A DNA stretch of 64,000 nt from Spirosoma panaciterrae DSM 21099 (GTDB lineage Bacteria > Bacteroidota > Bacteroidia > Cytophagales > Spirosomataceae). This document shows positions 8,787 through 18,596 of the stretch, piece after piece. Where the stretch lies: positions 62,001 to 126,000 of the forward strand of contig NZ_KB893179.1 of NCBI RefSeq assembly GCF_000374025.1, written 5' to 3'. A program made the position numbers and the translations under genes. Each line of letters begins with the position of its first letter. Position 1 is the stretch's first letter. Under the pieces are notes generated by a model, which was given only the letters and a program-made list of their open reading frames with translations, ran no database searches and had not been told where the DNA came from.

Positions 8787-10049
8787 TTAGGCAAACCGAC
8801 GTTTTAAAATTTCGACCAGTTCACTAACTTCATCGCTACTCATGTCCCACATATACTGGGAAGCATAACGATACGAAATAAGGTCCAATGCCTCACCGTA
8901 ATTGCTCAGTTTATCAATTTCGTCGACCGCCTGGTTGTAGGCATTGGCATTGCCATTGAAAAGCTGATTGATAAACCGAAATTTTTGATTCAGCGATATA
9001 CTACGGGCCACACTTTCGATAGGAGCCCGGTGGAATGTCTCAGCGACGGTAGCTGGCTCTGTTGTTACCGTTTCCCGTAGGGTATCATTGAGTGTAGCTG
9101 GCACATCATTCGGCACAGCAATGGGTTTAACTTCGGTTGTTGTGGGTGGGCTGATCGCTCCGGTTTCTAACTGCGAGGGCTGACTAATAGGGGCTACCGG
9201 TTCAGGGCCCGACGAACCCGAGAGAAACATAGGGCCAGCAGTGCTACCTGTTTCTGAACGATCAGCATCAGGTGTCGGATCAGGCTGGGGTGCTACAGCA
9301 GGGGGCGCTTCGCTCTCAGGAACGGATTCGACGGGCACCAGCGGAGCAGGAGGGATTGACGATTCGGTGGCTGTATCAAAAAATGAACGGGTTGGTGTAG
9401 CCAGTAAACTATCATGAACATGGCTACGAAGTAAAGTCGACACACTCATGGGAAGCTTTTCTGAGAAGAGCGCCACAAACTTATCGTATGGTTCCAGTTC
9501 GCTCCCTTTCTGTGTCAGGGCTTCATCCAGGTAAATTAACGCCTGATTCACATAAATGAACGATTTTCCGTTCATTCGCTGCGTAATGTACGTCGGAATA
9601 AACTGGTTAATCTTCGTATAACGCGTGATTTGCTTCATCGCAGCCGCTGTCACGGTAAAATCGGGCTGGCTCCGCAGCACATCATCGAAATAGGCACGAG
9701 GATCAAAAATCATAATAATCGTACGTCGGACAGCATCGGCCAGTAAAGGCTCGAGATGTTCACGTCGAACGGAGATATACTGCGAAACAACGTTCATGAA
9801 GTTTTGCAATGCCTCCTGTACTTCTTCGTTCGTAAAGTCGAAATAAGGGCTTCTGAATTTTTCGGCATCGGCCTGCCATTTGTCGGATAAGCTACTGATA
9901 ATAAACAGATTTATCTGACTAATGGGCGTCAATGACATAATTTGCTGACCATTGATCGTCGTATGCTGCTGATAAAAATCAGCGGCAATCCGGCGAGCAT
10001 AGGTCTTGCTATATTCAGTAAGAGCGTTGGCGTTAAACTTGTTCGACAT
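8787..10049 (-). CDS. Uncharacterised 420-residue protein
   Basis: I do not recognise a family. Residues 1-230 look helical and soluble (for example NFMNVVSQYISVRREHLEPL and the TRYTKINQFIPTYITQRM segment). A disordered Pro/Glu/Thr/Ser-rich linker follows (about 235-345), and a compact helical C-terminus of about 60 residues contains FINQLFNGNANAYNQAVDEI and ends in LVEILKRRFA. There is no signal peptide from the ATG at 10049 (MSNKFNANAL). The frame continues upstream to 10205, but that extension looks non-coding. The two-domain-plus-linker layout suggests an adaptor or regulatory protein; that is inference. Confidence 0.65.
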   Translation of the reverse strand: MSNKFNANALTEYSKTYARRIAADFYQQHTTINGQQIMSLTPISQINLFIISSLSDKWQADAEKFRSPYFDFTNEEVQEALQNFMNVVSQYISVRREHLEPLLADAVRRTIIMIFDPRAYFDDVLRSQPDFTVTAAAMKQITRYTKINQFIPTYITQRMNGKSFIYVNQALIYLDEALTQKGSELEPYDKFVALFSEKLPMSVSTLLRSHVHDSLLATPTRSFFDTATESSIPPAPLVPVESVPESEAPPAVAPQPDPTPDADRSETGSTAGPMFLSGSSGPEPVAPISQPSQLETGAISPPTTTEVKPIAVPNDVPATLNDTLRETVTTEPATVAETFHRAPIESVARSISLNQKFRFINQLFNGNANAYNQAVDEIDKLSNYGEALDLISYRYASQYMWDMSSDEVSELVEILKRRFA

Positions 10050-10257
10050 TAGGAAAAGCCTTTGTTTTGTAAATATATAGCTTTCGGCCACAAACCGACT
10101 GTTATCACTGAAGAAATCAAATGCAGCGGGCTGTAACCCATAGTTTAGTCCGACAACGGGCAATCCGTGAGGATATATGAAGCAATGTCCTTGCCGGGAA
10201 TTCATATACGTTTAAGGTACAAGTTGGTTATAGTCGTTACGTTTTTATCACTTACTC

Positions 10258-10887
10258 ATGTTTATTGAACCTTCCCGCCGACGTGATCCACCTCATCTGC
10301 GCACGGGCTGGATTGAGGTCATCTGCGGATCAATGTTCTCCGGAAAGACGGAAGAACTGATCCGTCGGCTTAACCGTGCCCGAATTGCCAAACTAAAGGT
10401 GCAGATTTTTAAGCCTGCTCTGGACAACCGCTATCACGCAGAAAACATCGTTTCACACTCGGCCCTGGCGATTCATTCTACTCCTGTGCAAACAGCGAGC
10501 CAAATTTTATTATTGGCCGGTGACTGCGAAGTGGTTGGCGTTGACGAAGCCCAGTTTTTTGATAAAGAAATCGTCTCCATATGCAATGAGCTGGCTAATC
10601 AGGGCAAACGAGTTATCGTGGCCGGGCTCGATATGGACTTTGCCGGTAATCCCTTCGGCTGTATGCCCCAGTTGATGGGAATTGCTGAATACGTGACAAA
10701 AGTACATGCCATTTGCGTGGTTTGTGGCGACATTGCTCAATACTCATACCGCCTTGTGCCTTCGCAGGAACGGGTACTCCTGGGCGAAACCGACAGCTAC
10801 GAAGCCCGTTGTCGCCGATGTTTTAACCTGGGCGACGAGGCCGTACGAAAGGAATGGGCGTATGAAGACGTTAGGAATGATGAATGA
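10258..10887 (+). CDS. tdk: Thymidine kinase (type II)
   Basis: A 209-residue cytosolic enzyme that phosphorylates thymidine to dTMP in the salvage pathway. The P-loop [14 protein letters not shown] is at about 24-37, the DEAQFFD catalytic and magnesium-binding motif near 96-102, and two zinc-binding pairs CVVC and CRRC in the C-terminal half. The RLVPS and [10 protein letters not shown] stretches form the thymidine-binding lasso. Its stop overlaps the start of the next gene by four bases (ATGA, 10884-10887), so the two are probably translationally coupled. Confidence 0.96.
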   Translation: MFIEPSRRRDPPHLRTGWIEVICGSMFSGKTEELIRRLNRARIAKLKVQIFKPALDNRYHAENIVSHSALAIHSTPVQTASQILLLAGDCEVVGVDEAQFFDKEIVSICNELANQGKRVIVAGLDMDFAGNPFGCMPQLMGIAEYVTKVHAICVVCGDIAQYSYRLVPSQERVLLGETDSYEARCRRCFNLGDEAVRKEWAYEDVRNDE

Positions 10888-13178
10888 TGAATTGTAAAAG
10901 AAATAGAGTCCCTTATACACTGTGGCCTAGAAAAGTAGCTAGCTCGTTCGGGTACTTATTTTTCATTCTTCATCTTTCACTGTTCATCACTCCGTATTCT
11001 TTTGCTCAGATTGGTACCTGGCAAGCGCACGTTAGCTATCAATCGGGGCAGTCGGTAGCCGTAGTAGGTAACAAAGTTTACGCTGCTACGCAGAATGGCT
11101 TCTTTTATTATGATAAGACTACCCAGGAAACAACAGCCCTAACCAAGAATTCGGGACTCAGTGATGTAGGTATCAGCCGACTCCTTTACCTGACCGATCA
11201 ATCCAGATTACTCATTGCCTATCGGAGTGGCAATCTCGATTTTATAACCTTGACCGCACAGGGAGAACCCGAAACGGTCACTAATGTCAACACCATCGTA
11301 GCGGCTTCTACCTTACCAGCCGCTCGGTCCATTTACCATATAAACCGCGTTGGCAATAACGCTTACCTCAGCACCGATTTTGGGTTGGTAGTTTTGGACC
11401 TGGTCAAGAATGAAATCAAGGATACTTACTTCAGCCAGCGTACCGATGGTACGCCCCTTCCCATTTATCAGACAGTGGCTACCACCGATAGTCTGTATGC
11501 CCTGACGGGGCCAGCACGTACTACCGATACGGGCCTTCGCCTGCGCTCTATCCGATTTGCAGCCAATGTAAATATCGTTGACCCAGCCAATTGGCGAAAT
11601 GTAGCAGAACCAGCGCCGTATATGAGTTCATTGGTTGTTGATCAGAATCGGCTGTATGTTTCTGTAAATGGAACCGGAATCTATCTGAGGAATACGGGTT
11701 CCTGGGTTTTGTTTCGCTCCATTACCGACCCGATTGTTCGTTTATTCCCTTCAGCAACAGGGCCTGTAGTCGCTACCAACCGCTCTATTCTTCTTCCAAA
11801 CCCGCTGACATTTAGCGGGGCTCTTCTGACCAACCCTCGCGAAGTAGTTACTGATGGCACAACAATTTGGGTAGCCGACACCCAGAACGGTCTACTCTAT
11901 GGTAATGCGGGACAATTTCAGCGCATCGCCCCTGAGGGCCCTACCCGCGATCAGTATGTAGGTCTATACGCCTATCCGCAAACACTCGTAACGTTACCCA
12001 TTGGCCCGCTGGACGCAACAACCCTATCAACCAACCAGCCTCCCTATGAAGCCTTTTCGGTAACAGATAATCGTTGGGTGGCTAATTCAATAAATGGCTT
12101 GACTCGTGGATTTAATTCTGCGGTTTTTCTCCCTTCCGAACAGCGCCTTTACCTAAGCACGTTTGGCTCTGGTTTGTGGAATCAATCGGGCGATCAGCCA
12201 CCAACTCCCGTTACGCTTCCGGCTACGATCAGCCCATTCATCACTAGTCTGGCAACCGACTCAGAAGGCAATCTGTGGATCACAACCGAGCGAACCGTTT
12301 CATCCCAGTCAGCCACATTGCATGTACGACGCCCCGACGGCACCTTCCAATCGTTCCCCGTTGTCACACAAACCAACATTGTCCAGATCGTACCTGATGA
12401 CAATGGTTTTCTATGGCTTCGGCCTGACCTCGGCGGAGGGTTGTTGGTTGTCGATCCGCAAACCAATCGTAGTCGCTACCTGACCACTCAAACCGGCCAG
12501 GGTGGCTTACTGACCAACAGCGTTCGTGCGCTGGTGAAAGATCGAAATGGCGTTATTTGGGTAGGTACGGACTTAGGGCCAACCATCTTCGATAACCCAG
12601 CGGGTGCCTTCGATTCGGTTATTGATGCCCAGCCGCCTATTCTGAACCGTCGCCGACTATTGGCCAACGAACTGATTACGGCAATAGCCGTTGATGGCGG
12701 CAATCGGAAATGGATTGGCACCCAAAAAGGTATTTATCACGTGGCTCCCGATGGATCGCAGCTACTGGACACGTTCACGGCCGATAATAGCCCGTTACCC
12801 AGCAATAGCATTCAGGCATTAGCGATTGAACCCACGCGTGGGGCCATATTCATTCAGACTCCCAATGGGCTGGTATCGTATCAGGGACCAGCCACCGAGC
12901 CCAATGATCGGCTGAGTAACATCACTATTTTCCCGAATCCTGTTCGACCCGACTTTACAGGGAATGTGGGCATAAGCGGGCTTACGGAAAATTCAACTGT
13001 AAAAATTCTTGATGCAGGCGGCAAACTGGTTTATGAGACTCGTTCGCAGGGCGGAACGGCCACCTGGAATCTGATCGACTATCAGGGGCGTCAGGCTCAA
13101 ACGGGTATTTATCTCATAGTAGTAGTCACTTCCGATGGCATGGAAGGGCTGGCTGGTAAACTTGCTGTTGTTCGCTAG
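10884..13178 (+). CDS. PorZ-like beta-propeller protein of the type IX secretion system
   Basis: A 764-residue exported protein with a hydrophobic signal core [10 protein letters not shown] and cleavage near SFAQ. From residue 43, [20 protein letters not shown] begins a long series of propeller-like repeats of the form [23 protein letters not shown] and [10 protein letters not shown]. The C-terminus has a T9SS type A sorting-like domain ([20 protein letters not shown], then GIYLIVVV). Size, the WxxH-type opening and propeller plus C-terminal domain fit PorZ, part of the T9SS attachment complex that hands anionic LPS to PorU. Reading it as a generic two-component-regulator propeller protein is the alternative. 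The start overlaps tdk. Part of the signal-peptide coding region lies in one arm of an imperfect palindrome (see findings). Confidence 0.78.
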   Translation: MMNCKRNRVPYTLWPRKVASSFGYLFFILHLSLFITPYSFAQIGTWQAHVSYQSGQSVAVVGNKVYAATQNGFFYYDKTTQETTALTKNSGLSDVGISRLLYLTDQSRLLIAYRSGNLDFITLTAQGEPETVTNVNTIVAASTLPAARSIYHINRVGNNAYLSTDFGLVVLDLVKNEIKDTYFSQRTDGTPLPIYQTVATTDSLYALTGPARTTDTGLRLRSIRFAANVNIVDPANWRNVAEPAPYMSSLVVDQNRLYVSVNGTGIYLRNTGSWVLFRSITDPIVRLFPSATGPVVATNRSILLPNPLTFSGALLTNPREVVTDGTTIWVADTQNGLLYGNAGQFQRIAPEGPTRDQYVGLYAYPQTLVTLPIGPLDATTLSTNQPPYEAFSVTDNRWVANSINGLTRGFNSAVFLPSEQRLYLSTFGSGLWNQSGDQPPTPVTLPATISPFITSLATDSEGNLWITTERTVSSQSATLHVRRPDGTFQSFPVVTQTNIVQIVPDDNGFLWLRPDLGGGLLVVDPQTNRSRYLTTQTGQGGLLTNSVRALVKDRNGVIWVGTDLGPTIFDNPAGAFDSVIDAQPPILNRRRLLANELITAIAVDGGNRKWIGTQKGIYHVAPDGSQLLDTFTADNSPLPSNSIQALAIEPTRGAIFIQTPNGLVSYQGPATEPNDRLSNITIFPNPVRPDFTGNVGISGLTENSTVKILDAGGKLVYETRSQGGTATWNLIDYQGRQAQTGIYLIVVVTSDGMEGLAGKLAVVR

Positions 13179-13188
13179 GCAGACAATT

Positions 13189-15621
13189 TTATCGTCGACC
13201 ATCGTCATTGCTTATTTTTTTACTCTGTTTACCTCCCGAACTCATCTGACCAAACTTAAAGCTTAAGGTCAGGCGTACCGAACGGTTAACAAACAGCGAT
13301 GTATTCTGCGCCGTAAACGTAGGCGCAAACTGTTCGCCAGTCTGCCGATTACTTCGGTTAAACGGATTATTGAAATTGAGTGTCATTGTGATTTTCTTAT
13401 CCATGAATTCCTTCTTTGCCGACAAGCCGTAGTAATACCAGCCCGAATTCCGACTTTGCAACGAAATCCATCCTGAATTAACGTAGCCATTCGCCTGCAA
13501 GGTGAAATCTTTTGGTAGCTTATACGATGCATTAGGGCCCACACTCCATACCCAGCCACTCGTTCGCTGATTGAGCGCAACACTGGTCAGATCAACATAG
13601 GTCAGGTCGGTATTCAGGCTGATATTGGTCTGTTTATTAGGCTGAAGCGTAACATTCATATTGGCACCGTAGCTGGCATTTCGCCCAATGTTCTGCGGTG
13701 AAGATAAGGCGGCTCCCTGCGCATCGACAGTGGTTAGCCATTCGATGGAGTTATTCGTCTGCCGCCAGAATAAAGCCGCATTAAACGATGAGCCCTCTTT
13801 CCCAAATGTGCTGTAGGAAACTTCTGTAGCATGAGTCAATTCGGGATTTAAATAGGGATTGCCCGTCTGCACATTTTTGGGGTCGCTGTAGTTCTTGTAT
13901 GGATTCAGGTACCAGATCATTGGACGCGAAATCCGTTGGGTATAACTAACCTTCACCGTACGTTTCGTATTGAAGGTTTTCGCCAGTGTAAAACTAGGAA
14001 TCAGGTTCTGATACTGGTTTGAGAATCGAGTTTGCGTGGTTACAAAATCGCCCTGTATAGAGGTGTTTTCAAGCCGGGCACCTGCTGTTAGGTTCCATTT
14101 TCGTTTCGAGTCTATTTTCAGCGATGTATATCCCGACGTAACCTGCTGGCTATACGTAAATTCGCTCGACCGATTCGGATCAATCGTGTAATCCTGTTCA
14201 AGGCCACTCGTCGCCTGTTCAATCACATACTCACTGCCGATATTCCGTAAAATCGTCTTCGCTCCAGCTTCCAGCTTAAAATTAAGCGTGTCCTGCTTGG
14301 TTCGGGCCGTCAATGGGTGTACGTAATCAGTCTGGAGCGTGTATTCATTGTTGCGGCTGAGGTTTGTACTTCGCTCCAGATACGTCGGCAGGGCTGATTC
14401 GATGCCAGTTTGCTGAATCGTGTAATAATAATTATCAGGCATCCGGGCATATTGGGTCAGGATCGAAAACTCCCGTCCTGGTTTCTTAAACGATTTGGTC
14501 CAGCCCAGATTAAACTCCGTATTCCCAAAAGGATTCCGAAACTGAATCTTGCGCTGGTACGCTTGAATTACGTTTCCCTGCGTATCGGTAAGGCTGCTAG
14601 TTAGTGTGCTATTATTGGGAAAAGCCCCACCCCAGGCATTCGCCGAAAAGTTGATTCGGTTTGTCGTATCGGGATCATAATCAACGCTCAATTCACCGTA
14701 TCCGCTCGTTCCGGTGTTATCGCGAAATGTACTCTGCTTTAAAATACTTGTCGGGATTCCGTTCGCCAGAGCCGTACGCGTGCTACTGGTTTCGCCGATC
14801 CCGCGAAACTGGTCGCCATTCAACGAAATCGCAACCCCCAGTTTCTTGCCCTTCACGTTCAGATTGCCCCCGATTGACCGATTCAAATTTCCCCAAGTCA
14901 AATTAACAGTACCATTGGTGCCCTGAATTGCTTTCTTGGTAATAATATTGATAACCCCTGCCGACCCTTCGGCATCGTATTTGGCTCCGGGACTCGTAAT
15001 CACCTCCACCGATTTAATGATGTTGGCCGGCATCTGTTTAAGCGCATCAGCCAGATTACGGGCCATAATGCTGGACGGTTTTCCATTCACCAGCACTTTA
15101 ATATTGCCACTACCCCGCATTTTTACATTGCCATCCAGATCAACCGTAAGCATGGGTACTTTACGAAGCACGTCGGCCGCTGTGCCGCCCGTATTGGTGG
15201 CATCTTTTTCTGCATTATACACCAGCCGATCGCCTTTATCTTCAACCAAGGTTTTCTGCCCAACCACAGCTACTTCCTTCAAATTCTTCGTGTCGGGTAC
15301 CAATTTAATTGGCCCCAGCTCTATCCGTGGTTTTTCCGTCGTTATCCTGATAGCCTCCAGTAGTTTGGTCCGATAGCCGACAAAGGAAATTTCTAGTTTA
15401 TACTCGCCAACAGCAACGGTTTCGAGCAGGAAGCCACCATCTTCCTTGGTGGTCACTCCTGTAACGAGCTTGTTGTCTGCGGTTTTAAGTGCTACCGTAG
15501 CAAAAGGAACAGGCTTGGTCGTTAGTGAATCACTCAGCACACCACTCACGCGCCCAATGCCTGATTGGCTGAAGGAAAGATAAGGCGATAAATAAAGGAG
15601 AAACAGGAAAAGGTTTTTCAT
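13189..15621 (-). CDS. TonB-dependent receptor-like outer-membrane beta-barrel protein
   Basis: An 810-residue exported protein. The signal peptide ends at YLSFSQ. A CarboxypepD_reg-like domain (about 22-105: RVSGVLSDSLTTKPVPFATV) is followed by a plug domain (about 115-225, with AADVLRKVPMLTVDLDGNV and GSAGVINIITKK) and an outer-membrane barrel of the OMP_b-brl_3 type to a C-terminal LTLSFKFGQ. After the last strand come about 20 basic residues (GGKQSKKISNDDGRR). Such proteins take up unknown ligands or act without TonB. No SusD-like partner gene is adjacent. It is convergent with the PorZ-like gene, only ten bases apart. Confidence 0.87.
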   Translation of the reverse strand: MKNLFLFLLYLSPYLSFSQSGIGRVSGVLSDSLTTKPVPFATVALKTADNKLVTGVTTKEDGGFLLETVAVGEYKLEISFVGYRTKLLEAIRITTEKPRIELGPIKLVPDTKNLKEVAVVGQKTLVEDKGDRLVYNAEKDATNTGGTAADVLRKVPMLTVDLDGNVKMRGSGNIKVLVNGKPSSIMARNLADALKQMPANIIKSVEVITSPGAKYDAEGSAGVINIITKKAIQGTNGTVNLTWGNLNRSIGGNLNVKGKKLGVAISLNGDQFRGIGETSSTRTALANGIPTSILKQSTFRDNTGTSGYGELSVDYDPDTTNRINFSANAWGGAFPNNSTLTSSLTDTQGNVIQAYQRKIQFRNPFGNTEFNLGWTKSFKKPGREFSILTQYARMPDNYYYTIQQTGIESALPTYLERSTNLSRNNEYTLQTDYVHPLTARTKQDTLNFKLEAGAKTILRNIGSEYVIEQATSGLEQDYTIDPNRSSEFTYSQQVTSGYTSLKIDSKRKWNLTAGARLENTSIQGDFVTTQTRFSNQYQNLIPSFTLAKTFNTKRTVKVSYTQRISRPMIWYLNPYKNYSDPKNVQTGNPYLNPELTHATEVSYSTFGKEGSSFNAALFWRQTNNSIEWLTTVDAQGAALSSPQNIGRNASYGANMNVTLQPNKQTNISLNTDLTYVDLTSVALNQRTSGWVWSVGPNASYKLPKDFTLQANGYVNSGWISLQSRNSGWYYYGLSAKKEFMDKKITMTLNFNNPFNRSNRQTGEQFAPTFTAQNTSLFVNRSVRLTLSFKFGQMSSGGKQSKKISNDDGRR

Positions 15622-15679
15622 AACGGCGGAATCAACATTCCAGGGCTATTAGTTTTCACTGCATTACTGAGCAGCAGAG

Positions 15680-15687
15680 CAAAAGTA
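15680..15687 (-). promoter_or_regulatory. Candidate -7 box for the receptor gene ending at 13189
   Basis: TACTTTTG on the minus strand matches TAnnTTTG about 58 bases before the ATG at 15621. The -33 partner is not clear, so confidence is moderate. Confidence 0.4.
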
Positions 15688-15720
15688 ATGTGACAAAAAC
15701 AACCAGTTAATGACGTTATG

Positions 15721-15753
15721 ATTCTTTAACAATCTTTGACATTCTTTAACAAT
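15721..15753. repeat. Direct repeat of 13 bases with 20-base period between divergent genes
   Basis: ATTCTTTAACAAT occurs at 15721-15733 and again, identical, at 15741-15753. The 20-base period places both copies on nearly the same helix face, as for tandem binding of a response-regulator-like dimer. They lie just upstream of the minus-strand -7 box at 15680 and about 140 bases upstream of the pdhB -33 element. The remainder of the 377-base gap (15622-15998) holds only the two promoter candidates. Confidence 0.5.
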
Positions 15754-15894
15754 TGGTGAAGCCATGCGGCCCGTAACCACTCGTCAGGATCAGCATGGCG
15801 ATTCCGTACAATGGGCAAAGACAGCCTAAACAAGCTAATTTTCTGTTCGTTATAAGTGTACTGGATTAAGAACCGCGAAAGCTTTTGATCGGAT

Positions 15895-15925
15895 TTGACG
15901 AATCAGGGCATTTTGCCTAATTTTG
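15895..15925 (+). promoter_or_regulatory. Promoter of pdhB
   Basis: TTG at 15895-15897, exactly 20 bases, then TAATTTTG at 15918-15925. This is a full match to the Bacteroidota sigma-ABfr consensus TTG-N19-21-TAnnTTTG. The expected transcript leader before the ATG at 15999 is about 65 bases. Confidence 0.7.
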
Positions 15926-15998
15926 GCTGATTTTTAGCCCCTCACCTGATGCGATAGCGCAATTAGGTAAGTTACTAACCGAAATTAATGCACTCAAT

Positions 15999-16979
15999 AT
16001 GAGAGAAATACAGTTCCGCGAAGCCCTACGGGAGGCCATGTCGGAAGAAATGCGCCGGGACCCGCTGGTCTACCTGATGGGCGAAGAAGTCGCCGAATAC
16101 AATGGTGCCTACAAAGTTAGCCAGGGTATGCTTGACGAATTCGGACCGGAACGGGTAATCGATACCCCCATTGCCGAGCTTGGTTTCGCAGGTATTGGTG
16201 TTGGGTCGGCTATGAATGGCTTACGTCCTATTATCGAGTTCATGACATTCAACTTCTCGCTGGTGGCAATTGATCAGGTCATTAACTCAGCGGCTAAAGT
16301 TATGTCGATGTCGGGCGGGCAATATTCCTGCCCGATTGTGTTTCGGGGCCCTACGGGTAATGCCGGTATGCTCTCGTCGCAGCACTCGCAGAACTTCGAA
16401 AACTGGTTTGCCAATACCCCCGGCCTGAAAGTCGTAGTTCCTTCAAACCCTTACGACGCCAAAGGCCTGTTGAAATCGGCCATTCGCGATAATGATCCGG
16501 TTATCTTCATGGAGTCGGAGCTGATGTATGGCGATAAAGGACAGGTTCCCGAAGAAGAATATCTGATTCCTATTGGCCAGGCCAATGTGGTTCGCGAAGG
16601 CAATGACGTAACGATTGTCTCGTTTGGCAAGATCATGAAAGTGGCATTGGCTGCGGCTGACGAACTCGCTAAAAACGGCGTTTCGGCAGAAGTGATCGAT
16701 CTCCGTTCAGTTCGCCCAATCGATTATGCTACCATTATCAACTCGGTAAAGAAAACCAATCGGTGCGTGATTGTGGAAGAAGCCTGGCCACTGGCTGCGA
16801 TTTCGTCGGAATTAACGTACAATATCCAGCGCAACGCGTTCGATTATCTGGATGCTCCTGTGATCCGGGTCAATAGCATGGATTTACCTCTCCCCTATGC
16901 TCCGACCCTCATCGAAGCGATTTTGCCCAACGTAAAACGCACCTTACAGGCCGTTGAATCGGTGATGTATAAGAAGTAA
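15999..16979 (+). CDS. pdhB: Pyruvate dehydrogenase E1 component, beta subunit
   Basis: A 326-residue transketolase-like subunit that, with the alpha subunit, decarboxylates pyruvate using thiamine diphosphate and passes the acetyl group to lipoyl-E2. Visible are EVAEYNGAYKVSQG, RVIDTPIAELGFAGIGVGSA (with the TDP-contacting glutamate), the EFMTFNFSLVAIDQ segment, and the C-terminal transketolase domain with VEEAWP and LPYAPTLIEA. Length and motifs match family members throughout. No alpha subunit or E2 gene is adjacent, so the complex is encoded at separate sites. A clear terminator follows. Confidence 0.94.
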   Translation: MREIQFREALREAMSEEMRRDPLVYLMGEEVAEYNGAYKVSQGMLDEFGPERVIDTPIAELGFAGIGVGSAMNGLRPIIEFMTFNFSLVAIDQVINSAAKVMSMSGGQYSCPIVFRGPTGNAGMLSSQHSQNFENWFANTPGLKVVVPSNPYDAKGLLKSAIRDNDPVIFMESELMYGDKGQVPEEEYLIPIGQANVVREGNDVTIVSFGKIMKVALAAADELAKNGVSAEVIDLRSVRPIDYATIINSVKKTNRCVIVEEAWPLAAISSELTYNIQRNAFDYLDAPVIRVNSMDLPLPYAPTLIEAILPNVKRTLQAVESVMYKK

Positions 16980-16999
16980 ATCCTAAGGGTTCAGTACCA

Positions 17000-17037
17000 A
17001 AGGAGCGATGACCTGAGTGGTTATCGCTCCTTCTTTT
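17000..17037 (+). terminator. Rho-independent terminator of pdhB
   Basis: AAGGAGCGAT (17000-17009) pairs perfectly with ATCGCTCCTT (17023-17032), with a further ACC/GGT pairing inside the loop. The stem is followed by CTTTTTAT. Confidence 0.85.
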
Positions 17038-17059
17038 TATACACCTATTGTCAACAAAA

Positions 17060-17094
17060 AAATCCCGGCCGTTCGAGACGGTCGGGATTTTGAT
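17060..17094. terminator. Second, bidirectional-looking terminator hairpin
   Basis: AAATCCCGGCCGT (17060-17072) pairs with 17078-17090 at 12 of 13 positions around a 5-base loop. A/T runs flank both sides: CAAAAAA before and TTTTG after. It stands 25 bases beyond the pdhB terminator and may be a back-up. Confidence 0.7.
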
Positions 17095-17221
17095 TGGCGT
17101 AATTGTAGGTAAAACGCCTGTACGGGAAATAAAGTTTAGGCTCTGAAAAATAGTTCGATTATTTTTCAACTTATTCATGATTTTGATAAACTTGTCGAAA
17201 ACACTACTTATTCAACGATTC

Positions 17222-17551
17222 ATGGCAACTGTTCGCCCCGCCGGAAAAACAATTTATGAAGTAACGATCAACCATGTTGGCTCCCTAAGTACCCTTCGCC
17301 AACGTGAGCCAACTGTCATTTTTTTCTCCAATCTACGGAAAGCGGTCGATGCCATTACGGCCGAATTGGCGCTCAACAATTGGCCACCCAAAGTCAATTA
17401 TACCGCCGTGTATCGGGGAGTAAAACAACGGGATTTTTATAGCTGCGACTTTACAATGGCGGGTATGCGCGTATTTCGTCTGAAAATTGTTCCGCGTATC
17501 CTGAACCCGGCTTTACCTCGCTTGGGAATCGACGAAAACCCGGCGAAATAA
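17222..17551 (+). CDS. Uncharacterised 109-residue protein
   Basis: I do not recognise it. From the ATG at 17222 (MATVRPAGKTIYEVTINHVG) it is a small basic soluble protein with a predicted mixed alpha/beta pattern: strand IYEVTINHVG, a helix around FFSNLRKAVDAITAEL, and strands VNYTAVYRGV, FYSCDFTM and FRLKIVPR. There is no signal peptide or membrane span. An in-frame ATG at 17177 would add 15 residues. The balanced fold pattern and normal composition suggest a real gene. It is convergent with nadC across a long hairpin. Confidence 0.6.
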   Translation: MATVRPAGKTIYEVTINHVGSLSTLRQREPTVIFFSNLRKAVDAITAELALNNWPPKVNYTAVYRGVKQRDFYSCDFTMAGMRVFRLKIVPRILNPALPRLGIDENPAK

Positions 17552-17557
17552 AAATTT

Positions 17558-17648
17558 AGTCAAGTATAGTCAGGAGTGGTTAGAAGTTGCCAGGCATTGT
17601 AGTAAGCAACGCTTGACGACTTCTGACCACTCCTGACTATACTTGACT
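17558..17648. terminator. Long near-perfect inverted repeat between a small gene and nadC
   Basis: Arms of 30 bases at 17558-17587 and 17619-17648 match at 29 of 30 positions around a 31-base loop, with an extra GTTGC/GCAAC pairing inside the loop. The arm contains AGTATAGTCAGGAGTGG. It begins 7 bases after one stop codon and ends next to the other, between convergent genes, so it probably ends both transcripts. Confidence 0.75.
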
Positions 17649-17650
17649 CC

Positions 17651-18484
17651 TTAATACGCTTTCAGGCTTAAATCCAGGCTTTTGATCTGATGCGTCAGGG
17701 CACCCGACGAAATAAAATCAACCCCTGTTTCGGCATACGCTCGGAGATTGGTTTCATCGATGCCTCCCGATGCCTCAGTTATGTACCGCCCATCGATCAG
17801 ACGGACCATTTCGCGAATACCTTCGGGAGTAAAGTTGTCCAGCAAAATCACATCCACCTGCCCAACCCGTAATACCTCCTCGACCTCTGCCCGATTACGG
17901 GTCTCAACTTCGATCCGAAGCGAACGCCCTGTATTCTTTAAATAGGTAACGGCCTGAGTAATGGCGGCCTCAATACTCCCCGCGTAATCGACGTGGTTGT
18001 CCTTGATCAGAATCATGTCGTACAGACCGAAGCGATGATTGACGGCTCCACCAATCTTGGTTGCCATTTTTTCACAGATGCGGAAATTAGGGGTGGTTTT
18101 TCGCGTATCCAGCAACTTTGCCCGCGTACCTTCGAGCAAATTGACCAGTTCTCGGGTATGTGTGGCAATGCCACTCATGCGTTGCATACAGTTGAGGACC
18201 AGCCGCTCAGCCGTCAGTATATTCCGGGCGTTTCCGCTGACAGTCAATACAATATCGCCGGGTTTGATGCTGGCTCCATCCTGCATCAGTACATCAACCA
18301 CAAAGGTTGGATCAACTTCCGCAAAAATGGCTTTGGCTACTTCAACGCCAGCCAGAATGCCCGCTTCTTTCACTAACAATCGAGCCCGTTTTTGTGCATC
18401 GGCCGGAATCGTCGATAGGGATGTATGATCGCCATCGCCAACATCTTCGGCTAAGGCCAATTGGATAAATTCATGCAGATTCAT
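17651..18484 (-). CDS. nadC: Nicotinate-nucleotide pyrophosphorylase (carboxylating)
   Basis: A 277-residue quinolinate phosphoribosyltransferase that makes nicotinate mononucleotide from quinolinate and PRPP in de novo NAD synthesis. Family motifs are in order: ALAEDVGDGDHTS near the N-terminus, NCMQRMSGIATHT, LDTRKTTPNFR, GGAVNHRFGLYDMILIKDNH, IEVETRNRAEVEE, VDVILLDNF and TEASGGI, then VDFISSGALTHQ at the end. Length is typical. No nadA or nadB gene is adjacent. Confidence 0.95.
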   Translation of the reverse strand: MNLHEFIQLALAEDVGDGDHTSLSTIPADAQKRARLLVKEAGILAGVEVAKAIFAEVDPTFVVDVLMQDGASIKPGDIVLTVSGNARNILTAERLVLNCMQRMSGIATHTRELVNLLEGTRAKLLDTRKTTPNFRICEKMATKIGGAVNHRFGLYDMILIKDNHVDYAGSIEAAITQAVTYLKNTGRSLRIEVETRNRAEVEEVLRVGQVDVILLDNFTPEGIREMVRLIDGRYITEASGGIDETNLRAYAETGVDFISSGALTHQIKSLDLSLKAY

Positions 18485-18596
18485 GCGCGCAAGTTAACTA
18501 TTTTATCCTGACCTGACAGGTTTTCGGAACCCATCGGGTCGATCACTTGCATTCTTCGCAAATTGGTACGAAATTTGTCATCCGCTAAGGAAATTT

